64,000 nt of DNA, from the NCBI RefSeq assembly GCF_001039355.2, contig NW_019775092.1:300067-364066 (forward strand). The letters run 5' to 3'. This DNA is from Lingula anatina. Taxonomy: Eukaryota > Brachiopoda > Lingulata > Lingulida > Lingulidae. The stretch's first letter is position 1. Each line of letters begins with the position of its first letter. The notes under the pieces are model-generated. The model did not search any database, was not told where the DNA came from, and was given only the letters and a program-made list of their open reading frames with translations. This document shows, piece by piece, positions 47,626 to 58,782 of this stretch. The position numbers and the translations under genes were made by a program.

Positions 47626-49260
47626 TATTTTTCAAAAGTTAAGTATTTGTCATGAAGAAAAAAATTGAACGATATTCGCTGCTCGTTACTTAATTTACAT
47701 GTAAAGGGATTCAACATCTAGATGGAATGCATTTAACAGTACCACTTGTATCCAAACATCTAGATGCTTTTAGATTTTTAGAAAATTCCTAACATGTTTT
47801 GACACAAGCTAGACAACTTACATTTTAAGCAACGCGTACAATTTGACATTTAAACAATTCCAACGGTTTAGGACAAAAGAAGACATTTTTCTGGAGAATT
47901 AAATGGAGCGTTCAAGTAGATTTGCATGAGGTTGCATTTACACATCTCGTTTAAAAAATGTCTAAACCAAATCAGCTGACAAAATTAAAAATTAAGATAA
48001 GCTTCTGTCCAGTCACCTGAACTCTCTCCCACATTCCGTCCATCTTCATCATCATCTACGTCAATCAGAGGACATTGACACATGCCCCTCCCACTTCCAC
48101 GCCCTCCTTATACCCCCCCCCCTCCGCCACACCCATCCGCCCATTTCTGTATGAACACAACGACATCTGACCCAGGAATTGTCAGCTTGGACAAACACAG
48201 AAAGGACTTAATTCAGAAGTTGATTAGTTTATTAGACTGTCTCCTTATCTGGAAACCCATCGTGGAATTCCGCTCACACATGAGTGGGGCTCTGCACACA
48301 CCGGATAATTGCAACGCTGAGCATTTTGTTACAAACTTTGCTGAAAGGCCGCGCTTTCTGCGTCCATTTAATGTCAGCAAACATGACATAGGGTGTCGAC
48401 AATAGGATCCCCGGGCCCAGTTTGCACCTTCTAGGTGTTAAGACCACACAGAGAAGCTGACGGGCGGACACCCAGTGCATATTTTGGCAGGATTCTTCCG
48501 CCGAGGAGGGGGGGGGGGGGTGGTGGGGGGTTTCGGGGGGGTGGTGTTAGGGCGATATGATATTGCTTTTATGAATTTATTTATGTGTCGTTTATCACCA
48601 GTCACAGTAAAATAACATACAGGTAGTTTCTTGTCGTTTAAAATGAAATCAGATTTAAGCTGGCAAGATAAGCCTACTTTTATGCAATAGTCACATACAT
48701 AATAACCCAAATCACTGCCATCTTTCATCATTATACGGAAATTTTGGTATATTTTACTTAAATAACACGAAACTGAGCCATTTAGTTTCGTGTCGAGTTG
48801 GAAGGTTCAGGCAGGACCACGAAAAACCTCCTTATAAACTTGTTGGGATCAGCTTTGGAGTGATTGACCTTATTAAAGGTGTCTACCGTTCGTAACCTTC
48901 GCCGCGACAGTTTCGAGGAAAAAATCAACCCCACTTCTATTAAAAGCCCGGCTGGCACGCCAAGCGCAAATTTAAAGGAGCTATTTTTGAAACAGTAGAT
49001 TTTTGATACCATTTTATCCTGTAATGAATATGAGGACATTTTTAGGTGCACCTGCGTTGAAAGGAATGTACGCCATACCATGAAATGTTAAACTGTGTTT
49101 AACGATATCGTATGGGCGTGTTCTTGCCACTTGATGAATATTTTGAGTGGGTTATCGGAAATGACTGGTACTGGGGACAAAATGGTGGATTGTTGTGGGC
49201 TGAAGGGATCCACAGAGTTTTTTCATTGTCTGTACAGATCAAGACCCCATTCACATAGAT
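47626..49260. other. Intergenic, no gene seen
   Basis: Contains a CT-rich stretch around 48080-48130 and a G-run cluster at about 48507-48542 with several GGGG tracts. No product is recognisable in the open frames. Confidence 0.6.
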
Positions 49261-49270
49261 ACTATCGGTC

Positions 49271-49442
49271 TACTTGGATCGACCCAACTCAGCGAGGACT
49301 CTTGCTGAGTACAATCAGTTAAACTGAATGACGCGCCTCTTCTTGTATCCAACGTCCATAGTCACCAGCTTTTCTGTATTCTAATTCACGCCAGTTGATT
49401 GCACTCAGCAAGAGTCCCCACAGAGTTTGGCCGATCCACGTA
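49271..49442. mobile_element. Inverted-repeat element (GATCGA family), copy 1
   Basis: The left arm begins at about 49271 (TACTTGGATCGACCCAACTC, then GACTCTTGCTGAGT). The right arm, 49392-49442, is its inverse (ACTCAGCAAGAGTCC, then GATCCACGTA). The arms are about 50 bases and imperfect, and the core is short. Related arms containing GATCGATCTAACTC occur at 53164-53357 and 53498-53693. Confidence 0.6.
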
Positions 49443-49695
49443 TTCCCATGGGGCCATGGGAAGGGGTTTAAGATTCTACTGTCCCAAAAAATCAGTTCAT
49501 CATTTTAAGTGTTCAAATCTGTACTGATTTAATGCCAATAACGTTAAAGAGTTTCAGGCCTGCGCCTAGCAATTTCAAAACGGGGATTCTTTGTCTGAAA
49601 AAGTGGATCTTTTTATCCCCTTAGATGACCCAAAGTAAATAATATCCCAATTCCCCTTGGTAACAATCTTCTCGTAAGATATTGCTCAATATTAA

Positions 49696-50020
49696 AGGGA
49701 TAATAACTCTTCGTATGAGATCTATATTTCACAATAAAAACATTGTGAACAACTCATAGAAAAATGATATACCACAAAAACGGCAGTTATAGCTATTATT
49801 CTGATATCTGAGCTTGTCTTTAGACCACGTGACCTCCATTGATGGCTATACTGTGTTATAATCTCTTAAGAGATTATAACAAAAAAAAAACTTTTTAGAA
49901 AAAACCAGGGACTAACTTTGAATGTAAAAATGGATTCATTAACCATTGGTAAGTATGGGAAAATTGTTGTTTACTCCAGGAAAATTCATTTTTTGTCCAA
50001 AGCGAAGAGTTATTATCCCT
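49696..50020. mobile_element. MITE with TTAA target site, intact copy
   Basis: The ends AGGGATAATAACTCTTCG and its inverse CGAAGAGTTATTATCCCT form perfect 18-bp inverted repeats. They are flanked by TTAA at 49692-49695 and 50021-50024. 325 bp, with no coding region. It is related in inverted orientation to 40339-40982. Confidence 0.88.
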
Positions 50021-50024
50021 TTAA

Positions 50025-50264
50025 ACAACTCATTCCACAGCCTCGTCCTCTTCTGACATTTGGACCATACAAACTGTATTGTGTGACACTTTACATGTGT
50101 ATCGGTAAGTGACAAATAGACCCACCCCTTTCTGTGCCCCAAAACTGGGTCTCCCTTGGCCACTTTACTGGTACTGAAGACAAACACTGGTGACAAGGCA
50201 AATGTCATGTAACTGAGAAAGATCTCGCTCTTCCCAAACCCCTGGATTGGAACTGTGTGTGTGT

Positions 50265-50295
<31 letters not shown>

Positions 50296-51174
50296 GAGGG
50301 GGGGCAGGTTCGATTAAGATGTAACTGAGGTTCAGAAAGACCAGGTTCGTCAAAACTGGCATAAAGCGACAGTCTGGTTACAAATTGGAATCCGTGTCCA
50401 GTAGCACGTATTTGTGACCTCTCTACCAAGGTTTGGGAGGGTGGTGCTGTCGGTTAATTTTTTACCTACAAAATTCTCACAATACAGAGAATAACCAGAG
50501 AATAACCAGAGAAATATCTATGAATATCTTGTGAAAAAAGACTCTCTCTCTCTCTCTCTCCACCGTGTGCTCATCTCGCAGTGACATACCAGGGCTCCTT
50601 GTGACAGCACTGTCGAACTGGGACAAGATAAGATTCAGGGTCACGGGTGGCAAGATGCATGTCTAAGGTTATTATATAAATTTAGACGATTGTAAACCTC
50701 AAACAATTCCATTATACCAAACCCAATGACTTGTACTGTCACATGCTAAAGATTTGAAAGGAATTTTAATGCATGTGACATCCATACTGTATCAGAAATA
50801 TCCACACTACATTCAGAGGTTGTTATTTTTTAACCCTCTGTGATAAAAGATAAAAAAATTTGACAAGAAGGATATTTATTTTGACGTGCAGGTGACGGGA
50901 AGTTATTTATTCCCAGTGTCAGATTATATCGTGTAAAATGAAGAAGATGCGAGATAGTATTCAGAGACACCTGTCACAGCTGTCAATCAAAATAATAAGG
51001 TTTTATAGACAGAGAACAATGTTATATACAGAGCATTCTCTGACGTGGGAGTTGCGACATAGATGACGACAGTGCTTATTGTGAGTAACAAATTGAGAGA
51101 CTAAATAGGTACAGGGGTCCCAGCAACATGGCCTTGAATTCTTTCTATTCTGGTTCTGTTTTGCTTTCCCTCTC

Positions 51175-51218
<44 letters not shown>

Positions 51219-51501
51219 AAACCATATTTAATTATACAGTTCTACTAACTCCACAAAAAGCATCCAACTCAAACCTCTGTCCAAGCTCCGTATAAAAGAC
51301 ACATTTTCAACAAGCAACACTCATTCAATACATTCTTCATAAACCTTTAGGATAAAAGACCCCCGATTCACACATAAGTATAAAACCCATTTGTACACTT
51401 GAAACAAACGCCATTGATCTTGATGGTTCCCGGATGAAATCACTGGACAGGAACAGGCTTTTATAAACAAATTTTAATCATTCTTCTTTAATAATTATTA
51501 C

Positions 51502-51556
<55 letters not shown>

Positions 51557-52439
51557 TTTGGGGGGGGGGGTAGGCATCAAATCCCTTCAGACAGCTCACT
51601 TTGTCTTTGTTATCAGCTATCTTGAGAACGTCCACGCATTCCACTATGCAGGATTATTAGAGTCTAAATACGCATAGACAATAACACATTCTTGTTACCG
51701 CTGTTCTCAACAAACGCAATCATAAAATATTTACTCGTTGCCCAATATGAACATTCATCTGCTAGTTTTTTGCTCCACTAAATGTTCACATATACAATTC
51801 CCGCTAATGCATTATGTGCAAATATCTAAATCTGTGCAGTGGGAAATCACGTCATTACCCAGACGTTGCTCAGGATAATTCAAGTTTTTTTTTTCTGTCG
51901 TCCGCTTCTTCAAAGTAAGAATCGGGATTTCTCTCTAGGTTCCTAGGTTGCGCAAATATCTGCAGAGTTAATTTGGTGAATACAGGTAATATTTATAAAA
52001 CACAAAAATACATTACCAGGTTATTGTACGTATTTTAAGTGCAGTTCTTGTCAATTTATGAACGTTCACCAAGGCCTAACAACAGTTTGTCCGGGCACCA
52101 CTTTTCTGACACTTAACAAATTAATATCTTATAATAAATTCTTCCAATCTATAATTGCCCACTAACTATCACATCGGACCCAGTGGGCGTCAAAAATAAG
52201 TAATTCAGTTTTCGTTTCCCAGTTACTGCATTGCAGCCTAGATGTCACCTACGTTCTCGAGTCCCTGTGTTATGGTAGACCATCTAAGAATAAATATATA
52301 TAAATTGATGTTTATAAATTCAGGCAGAGTTCAATTTACAAAATGTCACATAATTTTTAACTTAAAAAATATAAAAAATAATTCTAAAACTAAATTATTG
52401 ACCAAATATTTCACGACAAGACAATTAATTGTGTAGTAA
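50025..52439. other. Intergenic, simple repeats only
   Basis: Compound (GT)n then G-run at about 50254-50310, (CT)n about 50541-50560 and 51177-51214, and (TA)n followed by a T-run and G-run at about 51505-51570. No gene is seen. The rest is AT-rich, unassigned sequence. Confidence 0.6.
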
Positions 52440-52639
52440 ATAATGCACTGTCCACGAGCCCGCGCGCTTTGGCTCGTTCGCGTTCATTGGCTAGATCGTT
52501 CAATGAGTCATTGAGTGTGGGATTTAAATTTGATTGGCGGGCGGCGGGAGCAATCGAATGTGGTCAGAGGTAACTTGACACGATGAAGATAGGCTATAGT
52601 GAAGAGGTTAGTGTCAAGTTATCTCTGAAGCTCAGGGTG
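52440..52639. mobile_element. Truncated copy of the 8-bp-TSD element (solo end)
   Basis: The last 77 bases (52563-52639) equal the right terminal repeat of the element at 56787-57461. The preceding 120 bases, with ATTGGCTAGATCGTTCAATG and GATTGGCGGGCGGCGGGAGC, match that element's left subterminal region in inverse. No opposite end is seen, so the copy is broken. Confidence 0.75.
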
Positions 52640-52929
52640 ACAAACTATGACGATAAGGAATACTTGTATATTTGCTTAAGCTCTTTTGAAATGGCAGACA
52701 GTGATTGAATATAAAAGTAATACTCGACACTTAAAATTTTGTTAGAGGTATATTATGTACAGATTTTACTCAACTGTATTTAACTTATTTTTGTTATAAT
52801 TCTAATAATATATAATAAATGATATGTTTCAACTGTACTTATTTGTAAATTTTGGTGGTATCATTTTTTATGTACCGTGTGTAATTGTAACAATAAGCTA
52901 CTATGCGTCGCTGCAGTAAGGTTATCCAT

Positions 52930-53031
52930 TCAAAAAACTTATGATCAATGTCCTATCATTACCTTTTGCTTAAAGTTGCTAACAGACAAACAAACGGAAA
53001 CGAAAACAATAATTCCAAGTTGGGGGTAATT
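52930..53031 (+). repeat. Retroposon tail, diverged copy
   Basis: TTGCTAACAGACAAACAAAC followed by a degenerate AACAATAATTCC...GGGGGTAATTA end parallels the tail at 286-357. Confidence 0.5.
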
Positions 53032-53163
53032 AAAGCAATTAACTTAGGTTAAAGCCTTTTTTCTCATGCACTAGGAAATGTATAAAATCCAAGTGACCTC
53101 GAAATATAGGTCCAGTTATAGTGACTGGAGTCAGTGTAACGTGCTGCCACCACACGAGTATCT

Positions 53164-53357
53164 GCGTTCCCATAACCCAATCGTGCTAGCTGTATCGATC
53201 TAACTCATCGGAGCTTCTTACTGAAGTGCTTTCAGTGTAACTAGTATAATTATCTGGCACAATAGTCAATTACCCCTTAATTACTAAAGCAGGAATTTAG
53301 CAAGACTTCTTGCAGAGTTAGATCGATCCAGTTACTTCGATGAGTTTATGGGAACGC
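53164..53357. mobile_element. Inverted-repeat element (GATCGA family), copy 2
   Basis: The ends GCGTTCCCATAA (53164-53175) and TTATGGGAACGC (53346-53357) are perfect inverses. Inside, TATCGATCTAACTC faces GAGTTAGATCGATC. No target duplication can be seen. (AAT)n follows immediately to about 53405. Confidence 0.7.
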
Positions 53358-53361
53358 TCCC

Positions 53362-53405
<44 letters not shown>

Positions 53406-53482
53406 TATTATAATTATTGTTATTGTTATTATAATTTTTATTTGTGTGATTTCTTCCGTCTCCTTACTTGTGGCAGATCTGT

Positions 53483-53708
53483 GGGAACCCAGTCTTAGAG
53501 ACCATTCCCAAAGATATTTAAATCGATCTATCACCCTGGGGAGTCTCACTAGATTGCTGTCAGACCGGCTTAAATGTCTGTCCCGCCTTCTAAAAGCTGT
53601 AAGGGGGTAATTAACTTTTGTGCGCGCTCGATTCCCGGAAGTTGACAGCAATTCAGCGTGAACCCCCAGGGAGTTAGGTCGATCTTAATATACGGGAACC
53701 CAGTCTTA
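53483..53708. mobile_element. Inverted-repeat insert bounded by a 15-bp direct repeat
   Basis: GGGAACCCAGTCTTA occurs at 53483-53497 and again at 53694-53708 in the same orientation. Between them, ATCGATCTATCACCCTGGGG near the left edge and its approximate inverse, CCCCCAGGGAGTTAGGTCGA, near the right edge form inner arms. The direct repeat may be a long target duplication or part of the element. Confidence 0.45.
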
Positions 53709-53817
53709 AAATAAATTTACTTTCATTTTCTGGACGTGCTGTAACAGTGGATAACACATCATTAGACTATTATTCAACAGCATGTCTTCATGGAAAAAAG
53801 AGATGATTATTACTTAC

Positions 53818-54010
53818 ATTGCCCACCGATATGACAAGGGGTGTGGGCTCCAAAGAATATCGTCTGTTTACGAATTCAGAGATTCGTAATCGTCGTCCGT
53901 TATAGAGCAGAAAAAGGTTGCGATCAGCTATTCATTGCTCAAGGCCCTGCGTAATGGCGGATTGTAACAGAATGTAATTACGTTTATCGATGTTTATAAT
54001 TTCAACAAAA
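53818..54010. repeat. Double-hairpin repeat, unit U1
   Basis: Stem 1 GCCCAC (53821-53826) pairs with GTGGGC (53843-53848). Stem 2 ACGAAT (53870-53875) pairs with ATTCGT (53882-53887). Downstream comes GTAATGGCGGATTGT, then a TTTATCGATGTTTATAA-type block. The same order of parts recurs in U2-U7. Confidence 0.7.
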
Positions 54011-54412
54011 ATTCATTTTAGAATATGCAATGTGATTCTGCATTACCTTAATGCATGTGATGATTCTGAAATTAATTGCAATTTATAATTTAAATTATTA
54101 TTTTTATTTTTATTTGGTACATAAATTAGTTAATTTGTGGCACGGTCTTGGTAAGAAGTGAAAGTAGTCTATTTCCGCATACTGCGGACGAAAAGTAGTT
54201 GTAACCGTCGTTCCTATAGACAGCGGTGATATCAGCGAATCCCATTCGAAGTTGGGTGTTTTGGATAGAAAACATTTACGATTTCCCTTTGTATTATGAC
54301 AAATAATGCACTGCTACCTCCTATCCTGCTATACCTTGCTATCGCTCGGCATGCTATATAATATAGTTATATCAGGCTCGAGGGCAGGGTATTATTATGT
54401 ACTAATACCCTG

Positions 54413-54567
54413 CAGGCCCGTAGCCACCGGAGGGTTCGAAAGAACCGCTCCTTTTGTCAGGAAAAGGTCCATTTTGAGTAGAATTTTATCTTGGTACACA
54501 TAAGTTTCATAAGGTCCACTTTTTCAGAAGAGACCCCCCCCCTTTTGATTTGCTGGCTACGGGCCTG
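54413..54567. mobile_element. MITE, second copy of the 1028-1203 family
   Basis: Ends CAGGCCCGTAGCCA and TGGCTACGGGCCTG, flanked by the 5-bp direct repeat CCCTG (54408-54412 and 54568-54572). The interior shares AAAGGTCC and AAGGTCCACTTTTTCAG with the copy in the tRNA array. No transposase. Confidence 0.9.
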
Positions 54568-54599
54568 CCCTGTGTATTAGATGAAGAGCTCTTAGCCGA

Positions 54600-54760
54600 G
54601 AATGTGCCTATCAATTACCCAGTACCACGGCCAAAGTTATTATTGTGGACATTTTTTTCTTGAGAGCCAAATGACTGTCTATTTATCTATAGACATGTCT
54701 GTGAATATCAATGGAAAATCAATCTGTCTCCATGGTAGAGGATACCTTACTATAAGGAAA
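54600..54760. repeat. H element, diverged copy
   Basis: The right half is clear: CATGTCTGTGAATATCAATGG, AAAATCAATCTGTC and CCATGGTAGAGGATACC align with the H element of the tRNA array. The left arm is weak (AGTACCACGGCC, able to pair with GGTAGAGG only in part). Confidence 0.5.
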
Positions 54761-54818
54761 ATTTATTGTTAGGTTGAAAGATACAGTTTTAGCATTGAAG
54801 GAATTATATTAGCTTAAT

Positions 54819-55020
54819 TGCCCACCGACATAACAAGGGGTGTGGGCTCCAAATAATATCGTCTGTTTACGAATATAAAGATTCGTAATCGTCGTTCGTC
54901 GCTGTTGGATGTAGGTTGCTAACAAATTATCATTTGCAGAAACCCTTGCGTAATGGCGGATTGTTTGAGAATATAACTTTGTTTATTAATACTTATAAAT
55001 TTAATCAAACCTCAGTTAGC
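54819..55020. repeat. Double-hairpin repeat, unit U2
   Basis: Stem 1 GCCCAC (54830-54835)/GTGGGC (54842-54847). Stem 2 ACGAAT (54869-54874)/ATTCGT (54881-54886). Then GTAATGGCGGATTGT and a TTTATTAATACTTATAAATT block. It is the closest relative of U1. Confidence 0.72.
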
Positions 55021-55230
55021 AATACTTTTTACGTTTTAGGATTAGACACAAAAATATTATAATTGTAATAATTTCCTTTGCAAAAATGGTTGCTTGTTCG
55101 TGCAAACATCATTTAATTATGACATGGCATTCATATAATTACTGGCTGTAGATACATAAAGCTACTGCCTCAAAGGCGTCGTGTGATTAGGTAGGGTAGA
55201 ATGGATGATCGTTTCATTACTTTTATATCG

Positions 55231-55435
55231 TATGTCCACCTAGTGATTGGGGAGCGGACATTCTAAAAATGATAATATTCCTTTTCGACAAATAAAGCTA
55301 AATAGAGCGTCAGCGACGCAATATTAACGATACTGATATTTATTCAAGTTCTTCCAGCATGGCGGATTGTGTTATGTACGACTGTATTTATTCATGCTTA
55401 TAAATTTTATAAAAGTTCAATTTGCGATATTCTAT
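55231..55435. repeat. Double-hairpin repeat, unit U3
   Basis: Stem 1 is ATGTCC (55232-55237)/GGACAT (55256-55261), a compensatory change from the C-G pair of other units to T-A. The second stem is not at the usual place, but a GCGTC/GACGC hairpin occurs slightly later. Then CATGGCGGATTGT and a TTTATTCATGCTTATAAATT block. Confidence 0.6.
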
Positions 55436-55711
55436 AGGTTTATACATTGGATACAAAGATTAAATAATTGTTATAATAAATATATTTATTACAAATATCA
55501 TTATCCGTAATATCTACCAAGTGTGCGACCTGCACACTGTACAAAATAACTCCTACCGAACAATACTTACTGAACTGTGTAGGTTTTTACATTGGATACA
55601 AAGATTAAATAATTGTTATAATAAATATATTTATTACAAATATCATTATCCGTAATATCAACCAAGTGTGCGACCTGCACACTGTACAAAATAACTCCTA
55701 CCGAACAATAC
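55436..55711 (+). repeat. 145-bp tandem duplication
   Basis: 55436-55580 and 55581-55711 are near-identical (GATTAAATAATTGTTATAA, TGTGCGACCTGCACACTG and others). The second copy is cut by the foldback element at 55715, so the first copy shows the empty site. Confidence 0.88.
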
Positions 55712-55714
55712 TTA

Positions 55715-55971
55715 GGCTTCATTCACATGCAATGTCTATTTTCTAAATTCTATTTTCTATTTGCGGTATGTCTTATGATCACGGTCTGTGCCCTGAATAT
55801 CCCGCGGCGTAATTACTGGCAGCGCGAGCCAGTTACTATAAGTTACTATAAGTAACTGGCTCGCGCTGCCAGTAATTACGCGACGGGGTATTCAGGGCAC
55901 AGACCGTGATCATAAGATAGCGCGAATAGAAAATAGAAATTAGAAAATAGACATTGCATGTGAACGAAGCC
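55715..55971. mobile_element. Foldback MITE, 257 bp, TTA target duplication
   Basis: Two arms of about 120 bases each: GGCTTCATTCACATGCAATG at the left, and its inverse ending TGAACGAAGCC at the right. They include matching blocks such as GATCACGGTCTGTGCCCTGA and TAATTACTGGCAGCGCGAGC. TTA flanks both ends (55712-55714, 55972-55974). The paralogous empty site CAATACTTACTGAACTGTG at about 55561-55579 has a single TTA, confirming the boundaries. A 3-bp TTA site fits PIF/Harbinger-type elements (inference). Confidence 0.93.
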
Positions 55972-56211
55972 TTACTGAACTGTGTCTGCTTCTAGAATGA
56001 AAATAGAAATTCCCGTTCTGTGAAAATAGTTGCTCGGTCGTGCAAAACCAGTTAGGTATCGCGTGGAAATAATTTAATTAATCATGTCTGCATAATAAGA
56101 TACCGAATAAAACTAATGTCTGATAAGAATTCCTTGGATACGTTGTTTGAGTGTTTGGAGTTGTTTGAGTGTTTGGAGTTGTTTGTATGATGTTTCATTA
56201 ATTTATATCCT

Positions 56212-56410
56212 ATGCCCACCTTGACCTTGAGAAGTGGGCATTCTAAAAAATAATCACCGTTTGCGAACTACAAAGTTCGCATAAAACCGCACCCTTTCAG
56301 CAGGGTCAATGATGATATTTATGTTGACTCAAGTTCTTTCAGCGTGGTGGAATGTGCTTATTTATGACTGCATTTCTTCATGCTTATAAATTCTATTAAA
56401 GTTCAATTTG
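56212..56410. repeat. Double-hairpin repeat, unit U4
   Basis: Stem 1 ATGCCCAC (56212-56219)/GTGGGCAT (56234-56241), 8 bp. Stem 2 TGCGAACT (56262-56269)/AGTTCGCA (56274-56281), 8 bp with a different sequence from U1/U2 but fully paired. The downstream block AGCGTGGTGGAATGTGC is the counterpart of the GGCGGATTGT block. Confidence 0.72.
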
Positions 56411-56772
56411 CAATATGTTGCACGTTTTTACTTCAGGTACAAAGATTAGATAATTGTAATAATAAATATATGTATAATGAAAATCATTATCGGTAATATC
56501 ACCCAAGTTGACCTACATGCTGCACAAAATAACTCCTACCAAATAACACTTCTAAGCTGGTGTCTGCTTCTAGAATGAAAATAGAAATTCCCTTTTTGTA
56601 AAAATAGTTTTCTTCGTGCAATGAAATTCATATAATTACTGGCCACATATACTATATGCGCTTCGTGATAATAGCTAGAAGACTAAAGCTAATGCTTAAA
56701 ATACTCATTCCTTGGGCACGTTGGTTGCTTAGGCGTATTAGCTTGGATTGTGTTTCCTTATTTTTATATCAT

Positions 56773-57610
56773 ATGTCCACACCAAGCACCCTGAGCTTCA
56801 GAGATAACTTGACACTAACCTCTTCACTATAGCCTATCTTCATCGTGTCAAGTTACCTCTGACCACATTCGATAGCCCCCGCCGCCCGCCAATCAAATTT
56901 AAAGCCCGCAGTCAATGACTCATTGAACGATCTAGCCAATGAACGCGAACGAGTCAAAGCGCGCTTTGTTCAAATCCGGACCAATCAAAGATAAGGCTGA
57001 ATATCAGGGACTTGCCGTAACCTGTGGGCAGCACGCAAAATACATCATCCCTCAGTAGATAATGATGCAGGGCCTCCAACTGCTCTGGTTTCAATTCCGA
57101 TATAGTCCCTACTCATATTTTGCAAAGAATCAAGAGATAACTTAACACATTATTTTACGTAGTCACTCGTAGGGACGCCATGCTTTCTTTGTGTACGGTT
57201 ATGCACTCGGAACTACTCGGATGTCTCCGCACTCGACAATAACTTTGTTGTTAGTATGGAGCTTGCGGAATCAGCCGAGGATTGCCGATTGACGGTCAAC
57301 CAATCAGCGTTTTCACCAAACTTTGGTGAAAAATTTTGAAACATGGATTCGATTGGCTTATATAAACTAGGTCAAACTATTTTCGTCAGAGGTAACTTGA
57401 CACGATGAAGATAGGCTATAGTGAAGAGGTTAGTGTCAAGTTATCTCTGAAGCTCAGGGTGACACCAAGTTTCTCGGGTGAGCATGCCAAAAAATGTCAC
57501 AAAAGTTTGTTAAAACGCACGAGGGATCGTGCCAATAACAACATTTATAATTACTTTAGTTCCTTCAACGTGGCGGTCAGTGCTTATTTATAAATGCATT
57601 TATTCATGCT
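56773..57610. repeat. Double-hairpin repeat, unit U5, split by a transposon
   Basis: ATGTCCAC (56773-56780) faces GTGAGCAT (57478-57485), with one mismatch and one G-T pair, across the element 56787-57461. The second stem GCACG/CGTGC follows at about 57513-57528. Then CAACGTGGCGGTCAGTGC and the TTTATTCATGCTTGCAAAT block. The insertion is younger than the unit. Confidence 0.6.
56787..57461. mobile_element. Non-autonomous DNA transposon, 675 bp, 8-bp TSD
   Basis: Perfect 77-bp terminal inverted repeats (56787-56863, 57385-57461) starting CACCCTGAGCTTCAGAG. The flanking 8-bp direct repeat ACACCAAG is at 56779-56786 and 57462-57469. Each terminal repeat itself contains a hairpin (GTGTCAAGTTACCTCTG facing CAGAGATAACTTGACAC). 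The interior has no transposase. An 8-bp duplication is found in hAT, P and Merlin groups; the exact superfamily is open. The near-perfect ends suggest recent activity. Confidence 0.93.
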
Positions 57611-57992
57611 TGCAAATACTATTAAGGTTTATTTATCAAATGTCTTTATGTTGTTATATTTTATTTAGATAAATTATAATTCTGATATTAAAAATATTTA
57701 TATTTGTATGCTTATTATGATAATAAGTGGACAAATACGGTTCCGCTGTGGTACACCGTTGGTGTTGCTAGTTGTGTTCAAATGATGAACCTCCTAAATA
57801 ACGCTGTTATTTAAGACACACTATTCTGCCATAGTCTTCAGGGAACAGCAATCCGGCATGAGTGAGTTAATTTAGAGTCTAACTCGATTTGAATGCGCTG
57901 TGTAACAGTTGAAATCACTGTCAGTACTCCACTTATGACCACAGTGAATGCGTCAAGAGTGGACTTTGAAGAGACATTTTATTTGAACATTA

Positions 57993-58160
57993 CCCACCAG
58001 AGGAAAGGGCAGGTGGGCTCCACAAAATCTCGTACGTCACGAATATAAAATTCGCTACCGTTTCCGCTAAGGAATATCATGTTTGAGAACACTTATTTGT
58101 ATGTAGTAATACCTATTGAATGGCTGACTGTGAATACATATAAATATACATGTTGATATT
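57993..58160. repeat. Double-hairpin repeat, unit U6
   Basis: Stem 1 CCCACC (57993-57998)/GGTGGG (58012-58017). Stem 2 CGAAT (58040-58044)/ATTCG (58050-58054). It is followed by a degenerate GAATGGCTGACTGTG block. The duplicate lies near 63226. Confidence 0.7.
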
Positions 58161-58491
58161 TAAATATTAAAGGAAATAACACTATGAGATATATTTTATG
58201 TTTTTGCACCTGGCTTGTTTATATTATTAATTTGATTAATTTTAAATACACATTTTTGAGCTACATTTAGAGAATAATGGTACATGTTGTAATAGAAAAA
58301 ATGTCTCAAGGTCATATTCCAACGTGTACGGAAGGCCTTTTATACAATCTTCGAATGCGAATTGCACACCGTCATAGAAGAACAACGCCAATTCTTCACC
58401 GTTGCCTGCTTCTAGGATAAAAAAAATCAAACTTGCTTTTAGCGTAACATGCGCAGATATCAGATGGCGGATTATGAAAAAGAGAAAAATA

Positions 58492-58631
58492 TATACACTC
58501 TGTCAGGGTTACAAATTGGTTTTTCACTAGATATTTACAGATGTGTCTTTCTGGCTAATTAATGGGACATTTTTCCACTCGCGTTGGGGAAAAAGACCCA
58601 CATATATAATCTGTTGCTCTGGTAGAGGGTA
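58492..58631. repeat. H element, diverged, reverse orientation
   Basis: Arms TATACACTCTGTCAGGG (58492-58508) and GCTCTGGTAGAGGGTA (58616-58631). The interior TTGGTTTTTCACTAGATATT is the reverse of the AAAAATCAATC/CCAGTGAA part of the tRNA-array element. The second copy at about 63725-63860 belongs to the duplicated segment. Confidence 0.65.
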
Positions 58632-58782
58632 GTGACCATACCAGCTAGTTGGAATCAAGGGGCATCCACTAACCAGCCCGATAGATTTGTCATGAACGCT
58701 TCGATAGATATCACACATCAGATAGAGAAGGTCTGATATACTAGCGTCTGGGAGTGGGTTGTACATTATAATTCAATTAGTG

